The notes beneath the pieces are model-generated. The model was not told where the DNA came from. It worked only from the letters and a program-made list of their open reading frames with translations, and did no database searches. The translations under genes were made by a program, and so were the position numbers. DNA of 64,000 bases from Varroa destructor (Eukaryota > Arthropoda > Arachnida > Mesostigmata > Varroidae): assembly GCF_002443255.2 (NCBI RefSeq), contig NW_019211454.1:13166248-13230247 (forward strand), read 5' to 3'. Below, one piece after another: positions 22,601 through 34,348 of the stretch. The first letter of the stretch is position 1; each line of letters starts with the position of its first letter.

Positions 22601-23440
22601 TACATCACTTCAAGAATTACACCTAAACCTAGAAAAAATATACCTAAACGAGAGAAGCAATTCCATAGCTCGGATGCTGAATAAATCACAGCAAACCACT
22701 CAGTTTTTTTATTGATGGCAGCGCTAAAATCGGGGCAAGCTAAAGTAGAAGCTTTCCATATCTTCGCTCAGAAAACGTGCCTCATGAAGACCGGGTGGGG
22801 CTATCGTACGCCTTTAAGACTTACGTTTTTTGCAAAATGTCAGGGAAATACCAGAGCAACCATTTTTTCAGTCATGTTACTTCGGCCGTTCTTTGCCGGG
22901 ATCTCGAGATGCTAAACTGGAGCAGGCCTACTAAACTCGAAGGTAGGCAATAGGCGTAATTCAGCGAAGAAGACTCATTCGGTGAACGTGCAGTTAAACG
23001 CTAGTGAACAATCTGCTACAAAGCAGGCCTATTCACACGCACCTTTTAATCTGATTGAAGCGGAACGACCGGCCAAAGTCCGGTTTTGATCGACATAGAT
23101 TAACTCTGCAGTTCGTACTGTTTCTCGTTCGTCATAAATATTCAATTCAATTGAATTAAAAGCTTTATTTTCTTTTTCGTTCGCAAACTCATACTCATTT
23201 TCAATGCCGTAAAAGATCAATGTAAAGTAACCCAAGAAATTCACGCCAGGAGAGGTTCGTTCAGTGCGAAGAGATTGATTAATAGTCAACTTTTATTAAA
23301 ATTTCGATGATGCCCCCCGTTCTTATTGTGACTGCAGGTCTGCTTATGTTCTCCTTGCAACGAATTTGCATTCAGTGATATTTTAGTATCGAATAAACGC
23401 ATTTGTAACAACTGCAGCGAACTGGGCAAAAAAGCCCGGA
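16618..23440. other. Gene-poor region upstream of the large minus-strand gene
   Basis: Missing 5' exons of the large gene should lie here or beyond, but none is clear. A 40-codon ATG frame at 16966-17088 (minus) is noted as a finding. Around 20340-20660 the DNA is triplet-rich and GC-richer, with an AAAATGGCGG YY1/Pho-like site at 20614-20624. It could be a promoter or 5' UTR. A (TC)12 tract lies at 19955-19978. Around 22250-22526 both strands have short, coding-like open frames without supporting splice sites. Confidence 0.5.
19955..19978. repeat. (TC)12 microsatellite
   Basis: Twelve TC units, preceded by a TCTT interruption. Read on the other strand it is a GA/GAGA tract, which in arthropods can bind GAGA-type factors. 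No promoter is evident beside it. Confidence 0.9.
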
Positions 23441-23441
23441 T

Positions 23442-23529
23442 TTTGATACAGACGTACATCGTGTGTATATATACTGGTTGAACTAAATTGACATCAGTAT
23501 ACATACACACAATGTACGTCTGTATCAAA
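23442..23529 (-). repeat. Near-perfect 35-bp hairpin with 18-base loop (MITE-like or pre-miRNA-like)
   Basis: Bases 23442-23476 and 23495-23529 are complementary at 33 of 35 positions. In a minus-strand transcript both exceptions become G-U wobbles, so the RNA stem would be continuous. The loop is 23477-23494. Arm length and loop size match a microRNA precursor, but the near-perfect pairing and TA-rich terminus also fit a short inverted-repeat transposon. I do not recognise either arm as a conserved arthropod microRNA. Confidence 0.7.
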
Positions 23530-23990
23530 GGAATGCAGGCTATATAAAAAATGACTAAGTAGAAAAAATAAGAGTATATAAACACACACGAAATGTATTA
23601 GAAATAGAAGCTGAGATTCAAACTAAGACCAATACACAAAAGCTTTTGCATGGAAATAACGATCTGCACGCGTATCGAATCACATAACGCCAGGCGTGCG
23701 CTCGATTCTCGCTAGACGAAACGGAAGTATAGGTATAATGAGGGACGGTAGTGGAAATATCCAAGCAAATTAACTGGAAATACAAAGCAACCTTAGCGCT
23801 TTTTCCACGTTCTGTCTAAGCAGAAACGGATTGGTGTTTTTATAACGAAATGTGCACATGTACAACGAGGTCGAACTGTATTACATAGTTATTCATTCTT
23901 TACATACAATACAATCAACTATAGCTTCATTCAGATGTTTAGCTTCCAGTACGGACTGTAATTAGTATACAAACATAGGAGGCACGCGTG

Positions 23991-24155
23991 AAAAGATAGT
24001 AACGCATTTGCATCTTCATCTTAGGAACGCGTTGCGGACCAGGTCTGAACCCCGGTATAGATATACGGTTCGTTTCGTGCTGGGAGCCAGCCAGCTTTCT
24101 AATAAAATGCCAAACGGCGATGCTGGACGTAAAGGTCGGAATGTAGATGTATAAA
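23991..24155 (+). mobile_element. tRNA-derived SINE, copy 1 (degraded)
   Basis: It aligns with the copies at 24751, 26077, 56106 and 57248. Landmarks are GTAACGCATTTGCAT after an A-box-like start, GGTCTGAACCCC at the B-box position, TTCGTTTCGTGCTGGGAGCC in the body and AACGGCGATGCTGGACG near the 3' end. The spacing of the two boxes matches a tRNA head. The copies differ at roughly a third of positions, so the insertions are old. No protein-coding capacity is expected. Confidence 0.7.
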
Positions 24156-24750
24156 AGAAGTGTATAAAATCACACAGAATACCTACTTACGTTCAGAGGC
24201 ATATCAGATGTTAGTGGAATGGCAAAAACTCCTGCGAAGAACCTAGGAGAACAAGAGAGAACGAAGAACGTTCTTTACCGTATTTCTCCTCAACGAGTTG
24301 GGTAGTCCTATTGAAACTCGTATCCTGCCATCTGAACGCGTCAATGTGCGACTGCATACAACGCATCTGGTCGGTCGACCCTTCACTGCGATGTGAATGA
24401 ATGTATTGTTTCAGCCGTCTAAGCTGCGCCTAATCGGATTTAGTTTACTACGGATTTATTGAGCATTCCTTAAAAAATCGGCTTTGTCCTTTTGTTACTT
24501 CATTAACGTTATATACATAGCAACCTGGTAATCTAACGAGTAAAGTAAGCATGCTTTTATTTAAAATGAAAAAAAAACTCCTGCGTTTTTAATCGCTATA
24601 ATGTAGCGCCACTATAGGATACGCCGCCAAAGGCATGGACTCGATATACTCACTTCTGATCGAGCCTTTTCTATGTCTTGCCATCGTTTGTGATGTGTTG
24701 TGCTACTGATCCGAAAGATCGTTTACACGATTCAAGATCGATACAATTTG

Positions 24751-24915
24751 TTGCACGATAGCTTGAGAGTAACGCATTTGCCTGCTAACGTTGAGGACAT
24801 GTTGTGGTTTAAGTTTGGACGTGGGCACAGATAGATGCATTTCTCCTCGTGCCAGCTGTCTGATGGAATTGAGAGGTCGATACAATCTGGTGATGCGTGC
24901 ACGGTGCATAGCGAA
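24751..24915 (+). mobile_element. tRNA-derived SINE, copy 2 (strongly degraded)
   Basis: It shares GAGAGTAACGCATTTGC with copy 1, then a diverged body with a CTCGTGCCAG block and TGGTGATGCG at the expected 3' position. Its B box is decayed (GGTTTAAGTTT). It lies about 760 bases from copy 1 in the same orientation. Confidence 0.5.
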
Positions 24916-26076
24916 GCTATTCGTTAACAGGCATGTCACTAGTCCTGAAGGAAAACGGGCGTCTATGCAAGTATCGGTAGGTGAGACTAGCATTAAAGGT
25001 TGCAGTGGTAGAAACACCTACCGCAGCAACACTTCCAGACTCACACGTACCGAGACTTTGCGCCTCGATTGTGTTGAGGAAACCGGAGGTTCCAATTTCT
25101 TCTGTGAGTCTGTACTGCCCACGACGAGACCAGGTCGAGCCGTCTGGATTGAATCCGACGTTACACTAAATGTCCATGTATAATTAATGCCCAGCTGTGT
25201 GCGTTAATCGATTGAATCCGCTCTTCAAAACGACAAAAATGCATAATGGAAGTAGAATGCAGTACAGTAAATCGAACATTCAATTTTTACTTCGTTATAA
25301 TTCAGAATATTGCTTGATAATCTTCCCATTCACTAGTAGCTCAAGATGGGCTTAAATTATAGGAAAGCAAAAGAGATACTTTTGCTCGAATATAAAGCAA
25401 GGCTCAGCTTTACAGGGAACAAGTATATAAAATAGATTTGAAAACATTCTCGTTAAATTACAAATTAATCATTTCATAATGTTCGTGTGTCCAGATAAAG
25501 ATCCTACGCGATAGATGAGGAATAGCACGCGTAGGCCGGAGTACACAAATCGCCCACAAGGTATAAGCCGACATGGCTAACTACGCTAAAGTGTATACGA
25601 ATGTCTCAATCAGAGACTTTTTAACAGGAACATAGTTGCTCAAAGAATTGGTGATCGGTTAAATGGAGGCCTATGGTAAACATTGGGTTTTCGTGGAGAG
25701 GTCGATCATAATTTTTCACCACGTCAGGCACGATGGTTTTGTTATGTATGAACAAAGAGCATTTGCGTAAGTGTTAACACAAAAAAGCGTATCTTAACGC
25801 GTTCAGAAGCTAGAGTTCTTGTTTGCGCAACATGATTTTCATGCTAAGCGTACCATATAGTACTGTATTTGTTTCAAATAACGACATCAAATTTGTGTGA
25901 CATATACGATATATGAAGTTTTTCCAAACATTGTTGCTTCTTATCTGTGTCCAATCTGCATACAGTTTAGCGTCGCCCCCGCTAACGTTGTCAGCGTGTC
26001 AATCCTGTACAAATGCATTAGCTGTTCTGAAACTTCATCTGAGGGATGACATGTAGGAGTAACCGGTGGTCTACCC

Positions 26077-26240
26077 TGTGATAGTGGGTGACCGATTTGC
26101 CGGCCAATTTTAGAGATACATTGTGGTCTAGGTCCGAATCTGAGTATAGACACCGTTTCCTGCTGGGAGGCAGCGATCTGGTTTCCACCAGCAGAATGCT
26201 TAACGGCGATGCCGAACGTGAAAGTCGAAATGTATAGTAA
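26077..26240 (+). mobile_element. tRNA-derived SINE, copy 3 (degraded)
   Basis: It contains GTGGTCTAGGTCCGAAT, identical over 17 bases to the 57-kb copy and covering the B box. CTGCTGGGAGGCAG and AACGGCGATGCCGAACGTG follow, matching copy 1. The A-box side (GATAGTGGGTGACC) is present but altered. Confidence 0.7.
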
Positions 26241-27090
26241 CGGGTGGCTCTGCGTGTCAATTCTGCAGCGCTCTCACGGTTTGGCTTACCTACAAATAGC
26301 TGCACGTTTCAACCGCGTTACAATTACAAGAAAACAGCTGTACAGATTCTCATGTCTATTTATGCACAATCAACTACCGTCATTATGTAATTACCATAAG
26401 CCAGAAACGGATAAAGTACGTCAGACGTGTCGTATGAAGACGTCAGTCGGAACGTCAGACGTGAATGCATGTAGTTATTCAGTTCAACATGCCCGTTTTA
26501 TATATAAAATGTGCATTACTTGGCCCTTAAGATGATCCATTAACGTGACATGAAGTGAAAGATTAAATTTTATAAAGATTTTACATCTAAAGGGATCGAA
26601 AGCGCTGCATGCAAAAACTTTATCGAAAAAGTGAGAAAAGTGCTCGTGGACGAAGAAAAAACAAAACGTGACATCCACAAAACTTGAAATGAGAAAAACG
26701 TGAGGTTAAGTGATTTGTTATTGGACGGTGACTTCAATTGAATCACAAGTTTGAAGCACTCTAGACCCATGCAAACAAGCGCCCATCCAAAGAAGTTCCA
26801 CGTAAATGGACCTTCATACCGTGCCACAAAGTTCCGTAGAACAGAGGTTCAGTATGAATCTAGAAGTTGTTACTTCATTGTCCATTCTACAAGGTCACGG
26901 CTGTTTAAGATGACTAGCGCTTATCACTGTTACTGTTACTGAGGCTGGGATACCGCAGCTTCTCGCTCAGTCACGTCTTTGTATGTACGTGCTGCACGGA
27001 ACTTCGTAGAAGAATAAGAATATACTAAAGCAAGTAATTCTCTTTCAGATTCTTGTGAAGTGTTAGGAAATATGGGTATCACTCGAGGTA

Positions 27091-27112
27091 TATCTACGTT
27101 GCAACGTAGATA
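27091..27112. repeat. Perfect 22-bp palindrome
   Basis: TATCTACGTTG is followed at once by its reverse complement. It is isolated in gene-poor DNA and could be a dimeric binding site or chance. Confidence 0.8.
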
Positions 27113-30100
27113 CATTTCTCTATTTCGAGATCGATTTTTAACAACGTAACGTGTAGTTGCGTTGTCGAAATTTCGACATTTTTCGAAATTCATGATCGTC
27201 GTAAAATTGGCAGTTGTCATAGGTACTCATACAGGTTTAACGCGGATAAGAGCAATTCAGAAACTGGTGTTGGCTGTCCGCTGGACGAATTCTCATACGA
27301 ATCTTGAAGCCTATTTATCAATCTTTCAAGCTCACTCAGAAAGCAAGCAAAATTTCTAGCTTTATCAAATAAATTGTATTTGTACGTACACAGATTGATT
27401 TTTAGTTAGTGGCCGTATGACGCCTAATTCGAGCCAGTAGTACAAAGGTGCTACTATGGTGCGGAAACGTTCCATCGTAGAGACGTATTTTTCGCTGAAG
27501 TCAACTAATATATGTATTACATATCTATTATAGGTATAACTATAAAAGTTTATAATAAATAACAAAGTAACTTTAGTGAAATTAAAATAAGCGGCTTTAG
27601 TAACACCAAAAGGCTGGTGTTATCCGTTTCTTGGCGTTCATCCTTACATTGACAGCTGGTTCAATTACCTTTAGCTAGAAAGGACTTAGCTTGTATGACA
27701 TTAGGTAACAGCATTGAGTTACCAGATAAATCTTAAGCTGACGCTCCTTGGCCTTCCAAGCTAAGAGCGAACAGCCCTTCATTGTAGCTGACTCCGTTTT
27801 TAAATTATCCGCTCGCAAGTAATCTCTGTGTTTATTCTAAGCGACTGTATTCTAAAAAAGCTATAGAAATTTGTCATGGCCATTTGAAACATAGCTCCAG
27901 ATCCATTAATTATCCATAATTATATCCATAATCCATAATTATAAATATATTAATTTCACTGTGCATTGTACAAAGTACGTTTATAACTAGAGAACAAATA
28001 CACGAACGACGCGCCGACGAAACCTTTTCCATCCCTCATCTACACTAATCATCTATAGATGACTCCAGTCCGAAAGTAACTTGAGCAACCTTTAACCTTC
28101 GCAACTTATCCCATTTCGCCCTATACTTTCAAGCCTAACACACCTTTTTCTTCCAAACCATTACGTCGGTGCTACAGAGCGGTCGAATAATGTAATAGAA
28201 GAATTGCGTATCTCTTAGAAAACACAAAGCGGGAATATTGTGAAAATGGTCACTATTAAGTCACAGTAATTTCTGATAGCGTTTGTCCACATCGACTCAA
28301 ATGCTTTGGAAATAAACATTTCTATTTGGGTCACAAACGGTCACAAAAGGGAAGTAACCATTAAATTGCCGGCTCTATTACGAAAACTTAATATAGTTCA
28401 TTTCACAGCCCTACGCACACCAGAGGATAATGGTACCGCTGTTACCATGAACGCCAGGCAATGTAAGACCTAAAACTCGTTGAGTGGCATTGCCAATTGC
28501 TTCCTGTATGGTCATCTGTGCTAACGTGGCAAAAAGTAAGGTAAGTATTGGACAAGGTTGATATTGAGTGTGAGAAAATGTTTTTGGGTGCGAAAGGATA
28601 GCTTAAGTTCCAGGTAAGCTGCGACAGAAACTTCTCCGATCCTATAAGTTTCGAATTACATTAAAACAGTAAATGTGGACTGCGATTCCGCCAGACAAAT
28701 CGGTGGTTACCAAAACTGGCAATGTATAGGCCTCGGGGAGTAACGCCGAAGGAAGACAACGCAAAACTCCACGAGGCTTCGATGATCCAAAAAGTTTAGG
28801 TAGATCCTCGACTAGTTTTTTTTATGCTTGGTTTAAAGCCCGGGGTCCAACTACTGTATGAACAACTACGCGGATAATATGTGTAGTAAACATAGAGCCC
28901 TGGGAAAAAAAAGCCATTTATAACAAAAGGCAGAGAGATGAAAATGACTTGCAGACGATCATGTCCACCAAAACAGCCTTTACTACTCAACGAATGCTTA
29001 TTGCGCCAGCGGTGAAGGAAGACCACGGAAAGCATACTAATAAAAGCAGGCTAGATTGTCTCTTCTTGAGGTTACTCAAACCAAAACAGAAAGGTAGGCT
29101 AAATACAACTTTTGTTCTAACAAATCGGCGTTCTATTTTCGATCTCGACATTTGCGTTCGATGAGTAAGCTACTCGGCAATTCCTAACGCGCCATGAACA
29201 AAATGGCAGGCGCCACCGTAGGAAGGCCTCAGCAAGACAGCGAACCGCTGAGTCATAGAAGGCTGAGTGAGGGCAATCACAATATGGCAAAGCCTACAAC
29301 GACGTTTTTGCGTATCTATCTCAAAGCGACAATGCGTGCAGGTCTCAAATGTTACGACTTTTACTTCGGCCGCTGCTATCACTGTTGGTATTCTTTACAG
29401 AGTGACGGCGCCGTAGCGCTACATTGCCTGACCAGCAGCGGCTTATGGAGGCCAGACTAATGCTAAGTTTTCTGCATCGTGTGAAACACTCGCCTGTGTA
29501 GCTGACCGAGCTTGACGACGGAGTACAGATTTTGTTTACTGTATTTGCTATTTAACGAAAATTACGCCTTCATCTACTCTATCATTCAAACGGAACTAAG
29601 TCAGCCATTACTGCTGGTTGGCATGAGCCTTTCTCAAAGCCATTGCAAGTAGAGCTCATACCGTAACAGGCCGTGACAGGCCGAAAGAGAACAAACGGGG
29701 ATAGCGAGGATAAACCTGTTCAAGGTTGTTATAGCTGCAAAATTTGTCCTAGGATTGTGTCGACCTAGTACTACAAAAGAGGTTCATAAATTTTCAACTG
29801 AAAGAACGTTGTTGCCATTAATCGATAAGAACGATCAATCATAAAACGAAACAGACACAAAGAGGCAGAAGTGGGAATCTCAACTAACGACAGTTAACCG
29901 AATTCGGCCATCTTCAGTATTTCAATCGCTAACATCTAATTATCTATTAATAACCATATATGCATGCAGTGACAGCCACCATTACGTTGCTCTGACCAGC
30001 TTCTCACTTGACGCCTGTCAATCATGTATCATTTGGCTGCATTATTCCATTTGAATAGTGGCTTTCGTCCATTGAACCGCAATAGAGTAGAAAGAGGCTA

Positions 30101-30150
30101 CATTAACATCTATGCTTAGTATTCTCGACATTATCGGCAGTTAATTTGGT
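27113..30150. other. Gene-poor region
   Basis: I see no gene here. Short open frames near 28796-29460 occur on both strands without splice support. An AT-rich stretch near 27905-27950 repeats CCATAATTAT imperfectly. Confidence 0.5.
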
Positions 30151-33100
30151 ATCACTAGTGGAGCAGTAGGGCCGGCTGCTGACGCTCGTGCGAGAGATAC
30201 GAGGCTAGGAAAAGTAGTGGTGAACGATGTATCAGCTAAGGGCGATCTTTTCGTAAAGAGGGAAGGGCTGTCTGAGGAAACAACAGGAGATTTAAGAGAC
30301 AAAGGAAAAAAACAGAAAGCAAAGACAACAACAGGGTCGAAAACGCAAACGGGAAAGCCGAAAAGATCCGTCCTTAGACCCTTCGTCGATATATAAGATC
30401 AGCTTAGATGATGGCTCAATCGGACTACGATGATTTGCATTAGAGAGATATCGGCGACTGGCAAACAACTGTGAGCTATCCTTTGTTAGGAATGAAGACT
30501 ACGCTGACAGTCAGCAGCAGCGGCGGCAGCAATGCAACGTTGGGTTCTCGACGGCAATACCGCATCAGTGTCTGAAGATCGGCTGAAGTGTGTCCATCCC
30601 ATTGGGTCTGGTGGCAGGCCACAGCGAACGCGCTTCCCGGCATCTTGGCAATCCCCATCACGACCGTCATCGACAGCAGCTGCTTCAAAAACAACAACAA
30701 CATTGATATCATCATCATCATCAACATCAGCATCATCGTGGCGATCGTCAACATCGACGTAGCCAACGCTAGCGCTTCGCTGCTGAGAAGGCCAACAGTG
30801 GCACTCACGGGAAGCCTAACATGGCACTAGTGCTATTCCGTATCCGCCCAAACGTACATAGACAGGCCAACAAACTGACACGCACGTTCGCCGTTCACTC
30901 ACAACAGAAAGTCGCGCGGCGGCTGCATGACGAGTGGCGCCTGATGCCATAGGCGCTGCTGGCGCCGCTACCAAGTCGCTTAACGAACGGACTGCCGGCC
31001 GGTCAAGCAGTCGTCAATGGCGCGCGACAGTGGCTCCCTCTCCACCACACCGTGTCCGGGTTGTTGTGACTGCCGCTACTCCAGTGTGGGTTATATACGC
31101 GGCCGCTAAGGGTAGCTGCTGCCTTCACGCGGCTGAGGACTGACTACTTCTCGCCGGCGGATGGTTGCATGGTGAATGCGTGTAGTCGCCGTGTCAGCTG
31201 TGTTGTCTCCGCCAGCTATCGCTGCTATCAGTGGCCGTTCGAGCAGCAGCAGTAACGACGACAGCGACTTCGCTTAGTCGTCGCCGAGGAGCGAGCAAAG
31301 CTACTCAAGAACAGCAAAAGCCAATCGAACAGACCCCAAACGTCAGTCAGCGAGTGACTGCTGCCGAAGAAGCACTGCTATTCCGATGGCAGCTGTACAA
31401 ATTCGTGTGGATGTAATGAGAGTTGGAATAGAAAAAAGGTCGAGTGAAGAACGGATTTATAATGCAGCTAACCTAGAAGACCACGAGTAAGTAGGAGCGA
31501 GTCAGAAATAGAAGTGTTAGAAACCGTTCATGTGTCAGGTAGCCAAAAATAGGCCCAAAAAATTAAGAAAAAAAGCAACATAACCCAGAAAAGCGGAGAA
31601 TTTTTTTGTGGTGAGCTTACAGCGCAGGTGAGCTAGGAGTACTACATTCTGATGTGGTTCGCTGTAGCACTATTAATCGTACAACAGATGTGACTGTTTT
31701 TGAGTGAATTAATGCCTGAAGTGCATAGTCTGCTGTCTCGAGAGCTTCAATATTACAGAAACGGGTAATTCCGAATGGGTGAGGCAATACCGACAGGCGG
31801 ATCAATCGGTTCGGATTAGGTCTGGACGGATAGCAGTTAGTTCAAAAAACGGCTCGTTCAGGACACACGGTACGAAGGAACGGGACGACGCAATAGCGGC
31901 AGAGTAGCGATCTTCGGTGTTCGCGTCTTTAAAAGCAAGACGACGCCCGAGGCAGAACGTCGCCTTCCTCAACCGTAGTGGCGCCGCTGGTAATTCTGTT
32001 GTATCGGCTGCGTTATTGAAATTTTTCATCTGCGAGAGCTACAGCAGAACAACAACGAAGTAAAAAAAAAACTGTTGGGCACGACGGCTTTGAAGACTGC
32101 TGATCTTAGGCACGAACCATTCTTTCTCAGTGGCTGTGAGCTGAAGCTAAACGAACTCCAGTACTATCGCTTATCAGTATGCTAACTAGCGCTTAATAGT
32201 TATTGCTAGTATTTAACAACCTCTTATCAGGAGCAGGAGGCGACTACAAAATAGTCAACGTTCATGCTCTGGCTAATTCTCTCTTCGGAAGAAAAGTCGC
32301 ATAACGACAAAAGCTGACATTTTCTAGACAATAACGGTCGGCGGCGTGGCAACTCCTAACCGCAAAGAAAGGATACGGGTAGGCCAACATCGAAGGATCA
32401 TCGTAAGGTATAGGACAGATTAGCTGATGCTGTCGTATAATGATTGTCAACAGTGGTAATAGCACTACAGCCAATCGTTACCACGAAAATTAGCGATGAG
32501 AGCGAACGAGCAAGTTGCGTCGCGTTGACGAAACAAATACAGTGAAAGGAATAGGTTAGAGTCGTAAGGAATGGAGCTCGATTAAGGCTGTCGTCAATAC
32601 TACCCCACGACGATAGATTAACAGGTTCGACCGACAACTTTGCTTGATTTGTAGTAAAAGGCCCGATTGACATAGGGTAAGTGCGTATCTGTGTACGTGC
32701 TTTCGTTTGCATCGGTAGTGACCATGTGGCGTAATGAACGACTGTTTCGGTGAACTATCCTCACCGGGTTGTTCGACGAACCCCGTGCCGGTGTCCCTTG
32801 CACTAATCGTTCCTGTTTAACTGCATTCTAAATATCATTAGAAGCATCAGAACAAATAGCCAGTCAGTTATATTCGAACAGTGTCTCCAATTAGGCGTTC
32901 CGCACTGACGCATAAACAGCGATCAACACGGAAAAGAAATTCGTTATAGAATTGAACGCAAAAAACTTAGGATTTTTTTTGCCCATAACGTCACCATAGT
33001 CTTCGCTACTCTCGTACGATTCTTCGCTCCGTTTAGCGTTCGACTGATTCTCGCTGATCTGTCCGAGTCTGCCGTGGTGTCTGCGGTCACTCCTATGTAT

Positions 33101-34348
33101 CTTTATCGTATGCATTTCAACGACACGATAAGCGAAGGGACGAACGCGCTAGGAAATTTCAGTGGACGCTCATTGCGGGCGCGTATGGAGCAATTTTTTT
33201 TTGAGGAGAAATAGCGAATTCGAGGGACAGGTAACGACAAGAAACGATTGTTACGCATGGAGCGATTCAACAAGTTGTGACAGCGTTGAAACGCGGAGAA
33301 AAACACCGAACCGCAGCTTTTGATCTTTGCTTGATTTATCCATTGGTTCCTAATTCACTTCGCTCTACCTGAGTTAGCTCGGCAAGCAGCGAAACGCCAG
33401 TGTCATCTCTGTGTGGAGCAGTAATCTCGGCTTTGGAGTGCGCGTGCCCAGGGCGGAGTTGCGATAGTCTGTACATTTGTGCTATTTCGCTCACCATTGA
33501 TTCTTGTCTGTGTATTCAACCGAAATATCGAAGTGTTTGAGGTGCTGTGCAAGCTAGGAGTTGCCGAGGTCAGCTATTAGACTCGGCCACAACGATCGGT
33601 AGCTCTGGATTACTATAACAATAACATTAATAGCAGTGGCCGCGCCAGAAGCGGCCAGGAGTAGTAGGAGTTTCTTGGATTTGTTTCGAAGGAGCGGCCG
33701 AAGACGAGACACAGCGAGCAAACGGTAGTAGTTCGTCCAGTCGCCTTACTGCCCTGTGCTCTCCTCTAGCTACGACGACAACAACGCCAGAAAGTATATG
33801 CTCGAAAGGTGTTGGTCTGCCTGCCGGCTCTTATGTGTGTAGTCTACAGGAGCATATCGTTGTGAACGTACGCGCTAGCGGACATCGTATCATATGCTAC
33901 CTAATAGCAGGCAGTAGACAAGTATAGTTTTTACATTCTAATACAACACACTGTAATTGAGGAGGCAGATTTTAGCGCGCAACAGGGACCGTGGCGGTCG
34001 CGCTGCTGATACTGTTATGGTCACGTTCTATTGAAGGCTAAAGCAAACATAGTACTGAATGAACCACCGGTTGTCTATACGTGATCACGGATGTGCGTAA
34101 GTAACCAAAAGCCTGAGCAGGAGGGACTACCTATGTGTGTACTGATAAAGCTGAATGCGCTGTACATTTGTAGATGACTTCGTCGATGTACACCGCTAAA
34201 CGATTGGACAGTGTGTAATAAATACAGTTGGTGTTTTTTGAAGTAGAAACGAACAAATAGAAAAAGGTGTGAAAACTGTTGGATTTTCGAAAACATTGAA
34301 GGGTCGCCACCGCCGCCGTGCTTGCGAAATATATAGACGACATTCAAA
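30150..34348 (+). promoter_or_regulatory. GC-rich upstream region, probable promoter and 5' leader of the Yurt gene
   Basis: Compared with flanking DNA this stretch is richer in CpG and triplet runs (ATC/CAT repeats at 30705-30740, scattered GCAGCAGCGGCGG-type sequence near 30510). It lies directly upstream of the Yurt start codon on the same strand. Such composition is usual for arthropod promoters and untranslated exons. I could not place a transcription start or a leader intron. The last 15 bases before the coding region contain an in-frame TAG (34334-34336). Confidence 0.45.

Noticed and set aside
23640..23710. Further SINE or tRNA-like segment with GCTCGATTCTC
   Set aside because: Only the B-box-like core matches. 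The body landmarks of the family are absent, so it is not counted as a copy.
26808..26825. Resemblance to arthropod miR-276 (CTTCATACCGTGC identical)
   Set aside because: No complementary arm lies within 100 bases on either side, so no precursor hairpin can form, and flanking positions differ from my recollection of the mature sequence. Chance is likelier.
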